A stretch of DNA of 64,000 nt from Martinezella tropici. Its GTDB lineage: Bacteria; Pseudomonadota; Alphaproteobacteria; Rhizobiales; Rhizobiaceae. The notes under the pieces were generated by a model. The model saw nothing but the letters and a program-made list of their open reading frames with translations. It was not told the origin of the DNA and did not search any database. The stretch lies in assembly GCA_000799755.1 (NCBI GenBank), contig JUHI01000029.1:1-64000 (forward strand). The letters are read 5' to 3'. This document shows positions 43,594 to 52,904 of the stretch, in pieces (position 1 is the first letter of the stretch; each line of letters begins with the position of its first letter). Position numbers and translations under genes: made by a program.

Positions 43594-44442
43594 TCAAACA
43601 AAGTGCACGCCGAAGGCGGCGAGCAACATTTCGATTGCGAGCAAAACCAGCACGAATACGAAGAACAGGCGCAGCCTGTCGGCCGACAGACCCATCAACA
43701 GCCGTGCACCGAGCAGGGCGCCAAGCACGGAGCCGAGCGCCACAGGTGCGGCCATGTCGATATCGATGTCTCCGCGCATGAAATAGGCTCCGGCGCTTGC
43801 CGCCGCCGTCACGCCGATCATGAAGTTTGAGGTTGCCGTCGAAACCTTGATCGGCAGGCGCAAGGCGCTATCCATGGCGGGGATCTTCAGCACGCCCGAT
43901 CCGACGCCGAGCAGCGCCGAAACCAATCCAGCGCCATACATCAGCGCCAAGCCGAGCGGGACGCGGGCGACGTGATAGGCGACGTCCTTGCCGAGGGCAT
44001 GATCTGGAAAGCTCGAATGAAGCCGCAACAGCGTTCCCCAGCTGCGCCTAGATGGTATGAAACTCGCAATCGCGTCGCCGCGGCGAGCGAACATCTGCTG
44101 GGCGGATACCATCAGGATCAATGCGAACAGCCCATAAAGAAAGGCAGTCGGAATGATCCCGATCAGTAGGACACCGGTGAGCGCCCCCAGCGTCGTTGCG
44201 GTTTCCAGGACGAGAGCAAGTCGCACATTGATCAGGCGAGCCTGCAGGAAGGGAGCTGCGCTCCCACAAGAGCAGGCGATGACCGACACGATGCTTGCCC
44301 CGATTGCCATATGGATGTCGATGCCGAAGAACAGGGTCAGGATTGCAACGATAAAGATACCGCTTGCCATCCCGAGCACGCCACCCAAGGCGCTGGAGCC
44401 AAACGATACGACGAACAACCAGAGGATCGTTTCGACGGACAA
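43594..44442 (-). CDS. TSUP-family (TauE/SafE-like) anion permease
   Basis: This 282-aa protein has about eight hydrophobic helices and the two repeated TSUP signatures: FGSSALGGVLGMASGIFIVAILTLFFGI at the N-terminus and GLVSALLGVGSGVLKIPAM in the middle (quoted as resemblance). The family moves sulfite, sulfoacetate and other organosulfur or carboxylate anions. The anion here is unknown. It lies between the HutC-type regulator (12 bases upstream) and DUF1634, probably a three-gene operon. Confidence 0.85.
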   Translation of the reverse strand: MSVETILWLFVVSFGSSALGGVLGMASGIFIVAILTLFFGIDIHMAIGASIVSVIACSCGSAAPFLQARLINVRLALVLETATTLGALTGVLLIGIIPTAFLYGLFALILMVSAQQMFARRGDAIASFIPSRRSWGTLLRLHSSFPDHALGKDVAYHVARVPLGLALMYGAGLVSALLGVGSGVLKIPAMDSALRLPIKVSTATSNFMIGVTAAASAGAYFMRGDIDIDMAAPVALGSVLGALLGARLLMGLSADRLRLFFVFVLVLLAIEMLLAAFGVHFV

Positions 44443-44454
44443 GGTGCCTCCCGG

Positions 44455-45189
44455 TCAACTGCGCGGGCGGCGCGACAGGCGCGTCGAGAAACGAATGAGA
44501 TCGCCTCTGTAGTAGAGCTTCTCGTAGTCGACGGGCCGGTTACGCTCGACATAGCAAGTTCGTTCGATCAGAAAGATCGAACTGCCGGCCTCGATATTGA
44601 GGCCGGCTGCCACCCTGGCATCTGCGGTCGTAGCTTCGAGCTGGTAGCGCGCCTCGATCAGCGGCAGGCCATATTTGCGCTCGAGCAGATCGAATATCGG
44701 TTCTGCCTCAAGATCGTTGGCGACCACTTTCTCGCCGATCTCCAGAGGGAGATAGGTTTCGTCGAACGACATCGGTACGCCGTCGCCAAGGCGCACCCGC
44801 TCGATCCGCCAGACCTGCGCTCCCTGCGACAGCTCGAGATAGGTTGCCACATCCTTGGGAGCGGGGACGCGTTCTTTCGAAAGCAGACGTGCCGTCGGAT
44901 GGCGTCCGAGAAGCACCATATCCTCGGCAAAACCTCGTAGCTCGGTGAGTTCCTGCGTGATTTTCGGTTCGCTGACGAAGGTGCCTTTGCCGCGCCGGAT
45001 CTCGACCAGGCCGCGCGCAACGAGATTCTCTATTGCCTTTCGAACCGTGGTCCGGCTTGCGCCAAACCTCTCCACCAACTGATCTTCCGGCGGCAATTGC
45101 TGGCCGCATGCTAGTCGTCGGCCGGCGATCTCTTCAGCAAGGATAGTCTCGATCTGAGCGTAGCGAGGGATTTCTTCAAAAGATGACAT
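44455..45189 (-). CDS. GntR-family regulator, HutC subfamily (UTRA domain)
   Basis: This 244-aa protein has an N-terminal winged helix (IETILAEEIAGRRLACGQQL, LVERFGASRTTVRKAIENLVARGLVEIRRGKGTFV, residues 13-72) and a UTRA ligand-binding domain ending SIFLIERTCYVERNRPVDYEKLYYRGD. It is the first gene of a unit with TSUP and DUF1634 and probably represses it. A long palindrome covers its start codon and upstream region, suggesting autoregulation. Confidence 0.9.
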   Translation of the reverse strand: MSSFEEIPRYAQIETILAEEIAGRRLACGQQLPPEDQLVERFGASRTTVRKAIENLVARGLVEIRRGKGTFVSEPKITQELTELRGFAEDMVLLGRHPTARLLSKERVPAPKDVATYLELSQGAQVWRIERVRLGDGVPMSFDETYLPLEIGEKVVANDLEAEPIFDLLERKYGLPLIEARYQLEATTADARVAAGLNIEAGSSIFLIERTCYVERNRPVDYEKLYYRGDLIRFSTRLSRRPRS

Positions 45190-45223
45190 AGAGACATCAT
45201 GACGTCATTACGACCCTATGTCA
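45184..45223 (-). promoter_or_regulatory. 40-bp palindrome overlapping the HutC-type regulator start
   Basis: The centre ATGACGTCAT (45199-45208) is a perfect 10-bp palindrome. It is flanked symmetrically by TGACATA (45184-45190) and TATGTCA (45217-45223). The left arm overlaps the start codon at 45187-45189, so binding would block both transcription and initiation. Confidence 0.6.
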
Positions 45224-45488
45224 ATCTATGAGAGATATTTCCTGCGCCTCCAACTTTCGCAGTGCCAACGCCGCATGTGTCCGCTGATCTGGCAGCACGC
45301 GCTGGCGATCCCGCACAACGGCAAAGCGCCTGCCAAGTCCATCGGCGTCTAGAGCTTTGGGCGAGGATTGAAGGCATTGAGGGGCCTGCGCCGATAGATT
45401 CATCTGCAACCACTCGGCAGTTGAGCCGAGCAAATTACGTTAGACCTGAGCCATCAAATGCAGTGGCCGAACAGCCGGATAATCTCGT

Positions 45489-46517
45489 TTATGCTGATTG
45501 TCGCATGATGAGCCGTGCTTCCAGATGCGTCGTACGGCCGTGGCCACTGGGTTGTTCCGGCATTCCGCCTATCGTCGAAAACAGCATGTCAATGCCGGCA
45601 GCCGCGATACCGCGGTAGTCCTGGGCCATGGTCGTCAACGGCGGGCAGGTGAAGCGGCTGAGTGGATGGTCGTCATGCCCCGCTACTCTCAGGTGGCAAT
45701 CGCTGTCATGTCCGACGCGCAGGCGTCGCTCGAAGGCAGCCGCGATGACACCGAAGGCGAGGCGGTCGTTAGCGCAAAGGACCGTTCGCGTCGGAAAGCC
45801 GGAGCCATCCAACATGTGTCCGGCGGCCTCATAGCCCAATTGTTCGAAATTCCAGTCCTTCGGCGGGATCGCTAACGTGACTGGCTCCAGCCCCAGTCGT
45901 TCCATCGTTGCGATGTAGGCGTTCCGTCGTTCGAGGGCGTTCTGGTTGACGGCCGGCATCTCCAGGAAACATGGATGTTCGCCTGTTCTGCAGAGATATT
46001 CGGTGATGTTGCCGATGCTCTGACGGTTGTCCGTGCCGACGAAGGGGCGGTCGCCGATACTATTGTCGAGGAAGACCGTCGGCATTGCGTCGGCGAGGTT
46101 TTCGAGCAGGCGGGCATCGGTTTCGAAGCCAAGCGGCGCCATCAGAACGCCGGCGATATTCAGCGACAGTAGCGTGCGCATGGCGCGCGCCTCGAGCTTC
46201 CGTTCGCCGTGGGAAGACAGAACGATCGTCCAATAGCCTTCCGCAAAGCAGCGCATCTCGATCTGACGCACGATCTCGGCGTAGAAGGGGTCCGAGATGT
46301 GCGGAACGATCAACCCGATATTCTTCGGGTTCTTGCGGTTGAGGCTGACGGCGAAAATGTTCGGCCGATAATCGTAATCCTTCAGCGCCTTCTCGATCCG
46401 GGCGCGGGTGGAGGGCTTCACGCTTTCGGGGTTGTCAAAATATTTCGAAACGGTCGGGCGGGAAAGCCCGCTTGCCGCCGCGAACTCTTCCATCGTCCGG
46501 ATTTTGCTCTCGCTCAT
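45489..46517 (-). CDS. LacI-family transcriptional regulator
   Basis: This 342-aa protein has an N-terminal LacI helix-turn-helix and hinge (TMEEFAAASGLSRPTVSKYF, STRARIEKALKDYDYRPN, residues 7-53) and a periplasmic-binding-protein-like sugar domain (IGLIVPHISDPFYAEIVRQIE, CANDRLAFGVIAA). It is divergent from the sugar ABC/kinase/GatZ operon at 46874 and is the natural candidate for its repressor, relieved by the sugar or its phosphate. The region downstream of its 3' end (45224-45488) shows no convincing gene. Confidence 0.92.
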   Translation of the reverse strand: MSESKIRTMEEFAAASGLSRPTVSKYFDNPESVKPSTRARIEKALKDYDYRPNIFAVSLNRKNPKNIGLIVPHISDPFYAEIVRQIEMRCFAEGYWTIVLSSHGERKLEARAMRTLLSLNIAGVLMAPLGFETDARLLENLADAMPTVFLDNSIGDRPFVGTDNRQSIGNITEYLCRTGEHPCFLEMPAVNQNALERRNAYIATMERLGLEPVTLAIPPKDWNFEQLGYEAAGHMLDGSGFPTRTVLCANDRLAFGVIAAAFERRLRVGHDSDCHLRVAGHDDHPLSRFTCPPLTTMAQDYRGIAAAGIDMLFSTIGGMPEQPSGHGRTTHLEARLIMRQSA

Positions 46518-46697
46518 GGTCGCTTTCGAGGTTCGTAACGGTTCAGGCGCGTTCTGACGCGCTCATTTATCATGCGTAAAAATAATTCTTTATGCCTATC
46601 AGTGGGATGGCATGTGCCTTCCGCAACGCCGCAACTGCATCTTGCATGTATAGCCGCCAAATCGGACGTTACAAACAGATTTCCGTTTATATAAGAT

Positions 46698-46713
46698 TTT
46701 TCCACGTGTAAAT
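46698..46713. promoter_or_regulatory. LacI-type operator candidate
   Basis: TTTTCCAC/GTGTAAAT is a 16-bp dyad centred on CACGTG, matching at 6 of 8 arm positions. It lies in the intergenic region between the LacI gene and the sugar operon. The 355-base region also contains a weaker dyad near 46573-46598 (GCGTAAAA...TCTTTATGC). No gene is seen there. Confidence 0.45.
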
Positions 46714-46873
46714 AAATTGATTGACGCGATGTCTAATCGGTGCGATAGGAGCGTCGCCCGATATGGGTGAATTGGTCCTGTGCAGGAAGAGGAAAAGCGG
46801 CTTCGGCCGCGAACCGGCAGGATGGCTTCAAGAATTTCAAAGCAGCCGGCAAGGCCGGCAATTGGAGGAAATC

Positions 46874-47776
46874 ATGCTTCGCAAAACGCTCGGTCGTATT
46901 CTTCTTTCCGGCGCGGCCCTTGCCTTGATGGCAAGCGTTGCATCCGCAGCCGGCATCGGCGCGTCGCTCCTGACGCAGCAGCATCCGTTCTACATCTCGC
47001 TTGCCAATGCGATGAAGAAGGAAGCCGAGGCGGAAAAGGTGCCGCTGGAAGTGGCCATCGCCAACCAGGATCTGTCCAAGCAGCTCGCCGACGTCGAGGA
47101 TTTCATCACCAAGGGCGTTGATGTCATCGTCATCTCGCCTGTTGACAGCAAGGGCGTGCGCGCGGCGATCAAGAAGGCTGAGAAGGCCGGTATCAAGGTC
47201 ATTACCGTCGACGTTCCGGCTATCGATGCCGACGTTACCTCCTTCGTCGGCACCGACAATTTTGCCGGCGGCGAGAAGGCTGCCGAGCTGATGGCGAAGT
47301 CCATCGGCGGCAAGGGTAAGGTCGCGGTCATCGACTATCCGACGGTTCAGTCGGTCGTCGACCGCGTCGAGGGCTTCAAGAAGGGTCTGGAAAAGTACCC
47401 GGACATCAAGATCGCCGCCATCCAGACCGGCATCACGCGTCCGGAAGCACTGGCTGCTGCGCAGAACATGCTGCAGGCCAACCCCGACATCGTCGGCATC
47501 TTCGGCTTCGGTGATGACGCTGCACTTGCTGCTGCTTCCGCCGTCAAGGCGGCCAAGCTCGAGAGCCAGGTCAAGGTCATCGGCTTCGATGGCATGGAAG
47601 AGGCGCGCAACGCCGTCAAGAACGATCCGGTCATGGTTGGCGTCATCGCTCAGTATCCGGACCAGATGGGCAAGGTTGCCGTCGAAACCGCCGTCAAGGT
47701 TATCAAGGGCGAGACCGTTCCGGCCAAGCAGCCGATCGTGCCTGGTGTCGTGACCAAGGACGGCGAGACGAAGTAA
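46874..47776 (+). CDS. Sugar ABC transporter substrate-binding protein (RbsB-like)
   Basis: This 300-aa periplasmic protein has signal peptide MLRKTLGRILLSGAALALMASVASA and the Peripla_BP_4 fold of ribose/galactose-type binding proteins: QQHPFYISLANAMKKEAEAE, FITKGVDVIVISPVDSKG, VTSFVGTDNFAGGEKAAELM and VKVIGFDGMEEARNAVKND. The ATG at 46874 has GGAGGAAATC directly upstream. It heads the LacI-controlled operon. The ligand is probably a polyol or ketose, judging from the kinase and GatZ genes. Confidence 0.93.
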   Translation: MLRKTLGRILLSGAALALMASVASAAGIGASLLTQQHPFYISLANAMKKEAEAEKVPLEVAIANQDLSKQLADVEDFITKGVDVIVISPVDSKGVRAAIKKAEKAGIKVITVDVPAIDADVTSFVGTDNFAGGEKAAELMAKSIGGKGKVAVIDYPTVQSVVDRVEGFKKGLEKYPDIKIAAIQTGITRPEALAAAQNMLQANPDIVGIFGFGDDAALAAASAVKAAKLESQVKVIGFDGMEEARNAVKNDPVMVGVIAQYPDQMGKVAVETAVKVIKGETVPAKQPIVPGVVTKDGETK

Positions 47777-47785
47777 ATTATGTTT

Positions 47786-47808
47786 CGCGGCGGCCCTTGG
47801 CCGCCGCG
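47786..47808 (+). other. Stable intercistronic hairpin after the binding-protein gene
   Basis: CGCGGCGGCC (47786-47795) and GGCCGCCGCG (47799-47808) form a perfect 10-bp GC stem with loop CTT, ten bases after the binding-protein stop. No T-run follows. Such hairpins commonly protect the upstream message or cause partial termination, giving more binding protein than transporter. Confidence 0.7.
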
Positions 47809-47925
47809 GTCATCTTGCCCGGACGGCCATTGTTGTCTGTGGCCTGGATTGCAACCATCTTATTCGTTCATTCGCCAATGGCCGTGCTAGCTGCTACCGA
47901 TGCGGGCAGCCGGGGAGGATCGTGC

Positions 47926-49470
47926 GTGACACAAAGCAAAGCAGCCACACGGCAGGAGCTATCGCCAGGCGCCGAGACGGTGCTGGAAATCCGCGATGTC
48001 GCCAAATCCTTCGGCGCCGTGCAGGCGCTGAAGCGCATGAACCTTAAGGTTCGTCGCGGTCGCGTGCATACGCTGCTGGGCGAAAACGGTGCTGGCAAGT
48101 CAACGCTGATGAAGATCCTCGCGGGCGTCTACAAGCCGACCTCAGGCGAGATCCTGCTGTCAGGCAAGGCCTACCAGCCGCAGAACCCGCGTGACGCCCG
48201 TGCTCACGGCATTTCGATTGTCTTTCAGGAGCTCAGCCTCTGCCGAAACCTCTCGGTCGCACAGAATATCTTTGCCAGCCACGAGCCGAGCCGCTTTGGT
48301 TTCGTCCGCGATCGCGCGCTCGTCGCCAAGGCCGAAGCGCTGATCGAAGATCTCGGCCTGCCGGTCAATGTCCATGCCAAGGTCGGCGATCTCTCGATCG
48401 CTCAGCGCCAGCTTGTCGAAATCGCCAAGGGCCTCAGCCTGCCTGCGGACGTGGTGATTCTCGACGAACCGACATCGTCGCTGTCCGATAGCGAGGCGGA
48501 AATCCTGTTCTCGATCATCGAGCGGCTGAAGGCGCGCGGCAAGGCGATCATCTATATCTCGCACCGCATGGAAGAAATCATGCGGCTTTCCGACGATATT
48601 ACTGTCATTCGTGACGGCGAATATGTCACCACGACGGAGAAGAGCGAGACCAGCATCGACAAGCTGATCGCACTGATGGTCGGTCGTGAAATGAAAGATA
48701 TCTACCCGCCGCGCGTCGCGCTACGTCCGGCGGCGGGCATCGCGCCCGTGCTGGCGACGAAAAGCCTCACGGTGCCAGGCAAATTCCACGATGTCTCCAT
48801 CGATGTGAAGCCAGGCGAAGTCGTCGGTCTTTTCGGCCTGATCGGTTCAGGCCGGTCCGACATCATGAAGGCGCTCTTTGGCATGGAACGCCCGGAAGGA
48901 CAGATCCTCCTTGACGGCAAGCCGTTGACGCTTTCCTCGCCCTCTGACGCGATCCGCAACGGTATCGCCTTCGTAACGGAAAACCGCAAGGAAGAGGGTC
49001 TTGTGCTCGCGCACAGCGTCGAGCGCAACGTCAACATGGTGGCGCTGAAGCAGCTCGCCGGCCCCTTCGGTTTGATGCGTGGCAGCGCCGAGCGTGCCGC
49101 CGCCAAGACAGAAGTCCTGCGCCTCGCGATCAAGGCCGCCTCGATCGACACGACTGCCGGCTCGCTCAGCGGCGGCAATCAGCAGAAGATCGTGCTTGCC
49201 AAATGGCTGCAGATCAGGCCGCGCGTGCTGATCCTCGACGAACCGACGCGCGGCGTCGACGTCGGCGCAAAATTCGAAATCTACCGCATCATCCGCGAGC
49301 TTGCCGCCGAAGGTGCGGCGATCCTGATGGTCTCCTCGGAATTGCCCGAGGTACTCGGCCTCAGCGATCGTGTCGTCGTGATGCACAACAGGAGCCTGGC
49401 AGCCGTGCTCGATGCCCAAGGCCTGACACCCGAAACCGTTATGACCTATGCAGCGGGGATGCACGCATGA
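47926..49470 (+). CDS. Sugar ABC transporter ATPase (two ABC domains)
   Basis: This 514-aa protein is a double ATPase of the RbsA/MglA type. Domain 1 has Walker A GENGAGKST, a signature-region variant LSIAQRQLVEIA and Walker B VVILDEPTSSL. Domain 2 has a degenerate Walker A region (GLIGSGRSDIM), signature LSGGNQQKIVLAKWL and Walker B VLILDEPTRGVD. A GTG at 47926 has GGGGAGG upstream; longer starts would include the hairpin region. It overlaps the permease gene by four bases. Confidence 0.92.
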   Translation: MTQSKAATRQELSPGAETVLEIRDVAKSFGAVQALKRMNLKVRRGRVHTLLGENGAGKSTLMKILAGVYKPTSGEILLSGKAYQPQNPRDARAHGISIVFQELSLCRNLSVAQNIFASHEPSRFGFVRDRALVAKAEALIEDLGLPVNVHAKVGDLSIAQRQLVEIAKGLSLPADVVILDEPTSSLSDSEAEILFSIIERLKARGKAIIYISHRMEEIMRLSDDITVIRDGEYVTTTEKSETSIDKLIALMVGREMKDIYPPRVALRPAAGIAPVLATKSLTVPGKFHDVSIDVKPGEVVGLFGLIGSGRSDIMKALFGMERPEGQILLDGKPLTLSSPSDAIRNGIAFVTENRKEEGLVLAHSVERNVNMVALKQLAGPFGLMRGSAERAAAKTEVLRLAIKAASIDTTAGSLSGGNQQKIVLAKWLQIRPRVLILDEPTRGVDVGAKFEIYRIIRELAAEGAAILMVSSELPEVLGLSDRVVVMHNRSLAAVLDAQGLTPETVMTYAAGMHA

Positions 49471-50462
49471 GCAATGTCCAGACTACGCAGGGGAGGGGTG
49501 CGGACACCCAGGTCCGCCAGTCGTTCTTCCGTTCGCCGGTGGTGCGCCAGTATGGCGGCATCATCATTTCGCTTGCCGTGCTTTGCATTGTCTTTTCGGT
49601 GCTGAACCCGCGCTTCCTCGCGATCAACAACTTCATGAACATCATGCAGCAGGTGGCGGTCGTTGCCGTTGCCGCTTACGGCATGACCTATGTCATCCTG
49701 CTTGGCGAGATCGATCTTTCGATCGGCTCGATCATCGCGGTTGCCGGCATGGTGGCGGCACAGGCTTTCGCCATGGGCTTCGGCTTTTTGCCGACCGTTC
49801 TTCTGACATTGGTGGCTGGCGCCATCATGGGAGGCTTGAACGGGGCGCTGTCTGCAAAGCTGATGCTGCCGTCCTTCATCGTGACTGTCGCGAGCATGGG
49901 TATCTATCGCGGTGTCGTCAGCCTGCCGACCAATGGCGCCCCGGCCATGATCGACAACGATGCCTGGCTCGCCATCGGTTCGGAGAACTTCCTTGGGCTT
50001 CCGATCATCATCTGGATCATGGCCGTGCTCTTCGCAATCAACCACATCGTCCTGTCGAAGTCGATTTTCGGCCGGCAGGTCTATCTTTCCGGCGGCAACC
50101 GCGAGGCCGCCGTCTATTCCGGTATTCGCGTCGATCGCATCAAGATCATCGTTTTCATGATTTCCGGCGTGATGGCGGCTATCAGCGGCATCCTGCTTTC
50201 TTCGCGCCTGTCCTCCGCACAGACCAACTCCGGCATGGGTTACGAGCTTGACGCCATTGCGGCTGTCGTGCTTGGCGGCACCTCGCTTGCCGGCGGCGTC
50301 GGCACGATGGTCGGCACCATTCTCGGCGCATTGATCATCGGCGTCATCAACAACGGTATGAACATGCTGTCGGTGCCGTATTTCTACCAGCTCATCGTCA
50401 AGGGTCTGGTCATTCTCATCGCCGTCTGGCTGGACGTGCGTAGCAAGGCGGTGCGGACATGA
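49467..50462 (+). CDS. Sugar ABC transporter permease (RbsC-like)
   Basis: This 331-aa inner-membrane permease has about 9-10 helices. It shows the family motifs LLGEIDLSIGSIIAVAGMVAA, LNGALSAKLMLPSFIVTVASMGIYRGV, YLSGGNREAAVYSGIRVDRIK and VLGGTSLAGGVGTMVGTILGALIIG (resemblance across segments). ATGA couples it to the ATPase, and its stop overlaps the kinase start. Confidence 0.93.
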   Translation: MSNVQTTQGRGADTQVRQSFFRSPVVRQYGGIIISLAVLCIVFSVLNPRFLAINNFMNIMQQVAVVAVAAYGMTYVILLGEIDLSIGSIIAVAGMVAAQAFAMGFGFLPTVLLTLVAGAIMGGLNGALSAKLMLPSFIVTVASMGIYRGVVSLPTNGAPAMIDNDAWLAIGSENFLGLPIIIWIMAVLFAINHIVLSKSIFGRQVYLSGGNREAAVYSGIRVDRIKIIVFMISGVMAAISGILLSSRLSSAQTNSGMGYELDAIAAVVLGGTSLAGGVGTMVGTILGALIIGVINNGMNMLSVPYFYQLIVKGLVILIAVWLDVRSKAVRT

Positions 50463-51421
50463 GCATGAAGAAGATCATCACCATCGGCGAAATCGTCGTC
50501 GAGATCATGGCGGTCGAAACGGGCAACGGCTTCCTGTCCGCCATCCCGCTGATCGGACCTTTTGCCTCGGGTGCGCCGGCAATCTTCATTGACCAGGCGG
50601 CCAAGCTCGGTCAGCCCTGCGGTATCGTCAGTGCGGTCGGCAACGATGATTTCGGCGTGCTCAACGTCGAACGCCTGCGCTATGACGGCGCGGATGTTTC
50701 CGCCATCGCAGTGCATCCGACTGCCGCAACCGGCAGCGCCTTCGTACGTTACCGGCAGGACGGCAATCGCGATTTCATCTTCAACATCAAGCACAGCGCC
50801 TGCTCCGCCATTGGCTTGACTCCACAGGCCGAGGCGCTGGTCGAGACGGCCGACCACCTGCATATCATGGGCTCCGCGCTCTTCTCGGACGGCATCGTCG
50901 AGGCCATTCACGAGGCGACCCGGCGCATCAAGGCGAAGGGCGGCACGGTCTCCTTCGATCCCAATATCCGCAAGGAAATGCTGGAGCTGCCGGGCATGCG
51001 CGAGGCGCTTGGCCATGCACTTGAGAATACCGACCTCTTCATGCCGAGCGGTGCGGAGATCTTCCTGTTTACCCAGGCAACGGAGGAAAGGGCCGCCGTT
51101 GCGGAATTGCTTGCTCGAGGCATCAAGGCCGTCGTCATCAAGCGCGGCGCCGAGGGCGCCAGCTATTTCGATGCCTCCGGCGAGACCATGGCCCCGGCCT
51201 TTAGGGTTGAAGAGGTCGACCCGACCGGCGCTGGCGACAGTTTCGGTGCGGCCTTCGTCACCTGCTGGCTGCGCGGCATGCCCGCAGACGAGGCCCTCGT
51301 CATCGCCAATGCCACCGGCGCACGCGCCGTCGGGGTCAAGGGGCCGATGGAAGGCACGTCCAGCATGGCCGAGATCGAAGCCTTTCTCGCCGCCCGCAAT
51401 CTTTCCGGAGTATCGTCATGA
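50459..51421 (+). CDS. PfkB-family sugar kinase, probable tagatose kinase
   Basis: This 320-aa kinase has an N-terminal substrate region (IITIGEIVVEIMA), GDxxN-type elements in VSAVGNDDFGVLNVERLRYDGADV and the C-terminal PfkB signature DPTGAGDSFGAAFVT with the catalytic Asp. In Agrobacterium polyol pathways a PfkB kinase next to a GatZ-like gene phosphorylates D-tagatose at C6, and the same neighbourhood is seen here. It is flanked by four-base overlaps on both sides. Confidence 0.85.
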   Translation: MSMKKIITIGEIVVEIMAVETGNGFLSAIPLIGPFASGAPAIFIDQAAKLGQPCGIVSAVGNDDFGVLNVERLRYDGADVSAIAVHPTAATGSAFVRYRQDGNRDFIFNIKHSACSAIGLTPQAEALVETADHLHIMGSALFSDGIVEAIHEATRRIKAKGGTVSFDPNIRKEMLELPGMREALGHALENTDLFMPSGAEIFLFTQATEERAAVAELLARGIKAVVIKRGAEGASYFDASGETMAPAFRVEEVDPTGAGDSFGAAFVTCWLRGMPADEALVIANATGARAVGVKGPMEGTSSMAEIEAFLAARNLSGVSS

Positions 51422-52692
51422 GCAGCACCAAGACCCTCAGCGCACTTCCTGCCCGCTATGCGGCGGGCGAACGGCGCGGCATTGCTTCCATTTGCTCGGC
51501 CCATCCGTTGGTTGTCGAAGCCGCTTTCCTCGAGGGACTTGCAGTCGATACGGACGTGCTGATCGAAGCCACCTGCAACCAGGTCAACCAGGAGGGTGGC
51601 TATACCGGCATGACGCCTGCCGATTTCCGCCGCTTCGTGGAGGAGATCGCCGCTCGCGTCGATTTTGACACGCGCCGGCTGATCCTCGGTGGCGACCATC
51701 TGGGTCCCAACCCATGGAAACACCTGCCGGCAGAAGAGGCGATGCAGCGCTCCGAAGTGATGATGGACGCCTTCGTGCGCGCCGGCTTCACGAAGATCCA
51801 TCTTGACACCTCGATGGGCTGCGCCGGCGAACCGGTGGCTTTGTCGGATGCAGTGACCGCCGAACGCGCCGCGCGTCTTGCGCTGGTCGCGGAAAAGGCG
51901 GCAGCGGAATCGGGCTTTGATTTGCCTGTCTATATCGTCGGCACGGAAGTGCCGATCCCCGGCGGCGCCATGGAAGCACTCGACCATCTGGAATTGACCA
52001 GCCCGGAGGCAGCGCTGGAAACTGTTGAGGTGCATCGCCGCGCCTTTGCCGCTGTCGGTCTCGAAAGTGCCTTCGCCCGTGCCATCGGCGTCGTGGTGCA
52101 GCCGGGCGTCGAGTTCGGCAATGAGAATGTCGTGGTCTACGACCGTGCTGCCGCCCGCGATCTCAGCAATGTTCTCGGCCGCATGCCGCAGTTCGTCTTC
52201 GAAGCGCACTCGACCGACTATCAGCCGGCTTCAGCCCTGCGCGGGCTCGTCGAGGACGGCTTTGCCATTCTCAAGGTTGGTCCGGGTCTGACCTTCGCAC
52301 TGCGCGAAGCGCTCTACGGTCTCGATCAGATCGCTGCTGTCCTTGATAACGGGCCGGAAACCTTGCGGCAGGGTATGGAAGCGCTTTTGCTCGCAGAGCC
52401 TAAGAACTGGCAGAAATACTATCATGGCAACGAGGCGGAGCTGCGCATTCAGCGGCATTTCTCCTACAGCGACCGCATTCGCTACTACTGGCCGCATCCC
52501 GCCGCTGCAGCACTTGTCGAGGGCTTGTTCCAAAGGCTCGGCGACCGGGAATTGCCGGAGACGCTAGTCAGCCAGTATCTCGGCGCACTCTACCCGGCCG
52601 TCGCCGCCGGCATGGTGGAGGCAAAGGCGCGTCCGCTGGCGTTGGAGGCCATCCGCAGCGTCATCCGTACTTATAATCGGGCGGCGGCTTAG
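51418..52692 (+). CDS. GatZ/KbaZ-like protein, probable D-tagatose-6-phosphate 4-epimerase
   Basis: This 424-aa protein belongs to the GatZ/KbaZ family (ICSAHPLVVEAAFLEGLA, IEATCNQVNQEGGYTGMTPADF, RLILGGDHLGPNPWKHLPAEEAM, KIHLDTSMGCAGE, FEAHSTDYQ). The family was first seen as the non-catalytic subunit of tagatose-bisphosphate aldolase. Agrobacterium members next to a tagatose kinase are reported to act as D-tagatose-6-phosphate 4-epimerases giving fructose-6-phosphate. No GatY/KbaY catalytic subunit is nearby, which favours the epimerase role. It is the last gene of the operon. Confidence 0.85.
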   Translation: MSSTKTLSALPARYAAGERRGIASICSAHPLVVEAAFLEGLAVDTDVLIEATCNQVNQEGGYTGMTPADFRRFVEEIAARVDFDTRRLILGGDHLGPNPWKHLPAEEAMQRSEVMMDAFVRAGFTKIHLDTSMGCAGEPVALSDAVTAERAARLALVAEKAAAESGFDLPVYIVGTEVPIPGGAMEALDHLELTSPEAALETVEVHRRAFAAVGLESAFARAIGVVVQPGVEFGNENVVVYDRAAARDLSNVLGRMPQFVFEAHSTDYQPASALRGLVEDGFAILKVGPGLTFALREALYGLDQIAAVLDNGPETLRQGMEALLLAEPKNWQKYYHGNEAELRIQRHFSYSDRIRYYWPHPAAAALVEGLFQRLGDRELPETLVSQYLGALYPAVAAGMVEAKARPLALEAIRSVIRTYNRAAA

Positions 52693-52904
52693 CGCATCCG
52701 CCTCCCCGAAAGACCCGTGGACGCTCGGTGCGGCGCGTCATCGGCGAAGTGCTCGCCGCAGGGAATTCAATCAATCCGCAGACCATCGCGGGCTGCCATG
52801 AGGTTCGACTCGCCATCGCCATGGGTGGCTGTCGTTACCGGCAAAGGCGCTGGACAAGCGATGCCGAGATGGGGCGAAGGCGAGCTTGCCGCCTTCGCCG
52901 ATAC

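Noticed and set aside
45221..45433. Minus-strand 70-codon frame between the HutC and LacI genes
   Set aside because: No family resemblance and no ribosome binding site; the region is left as gene-free.
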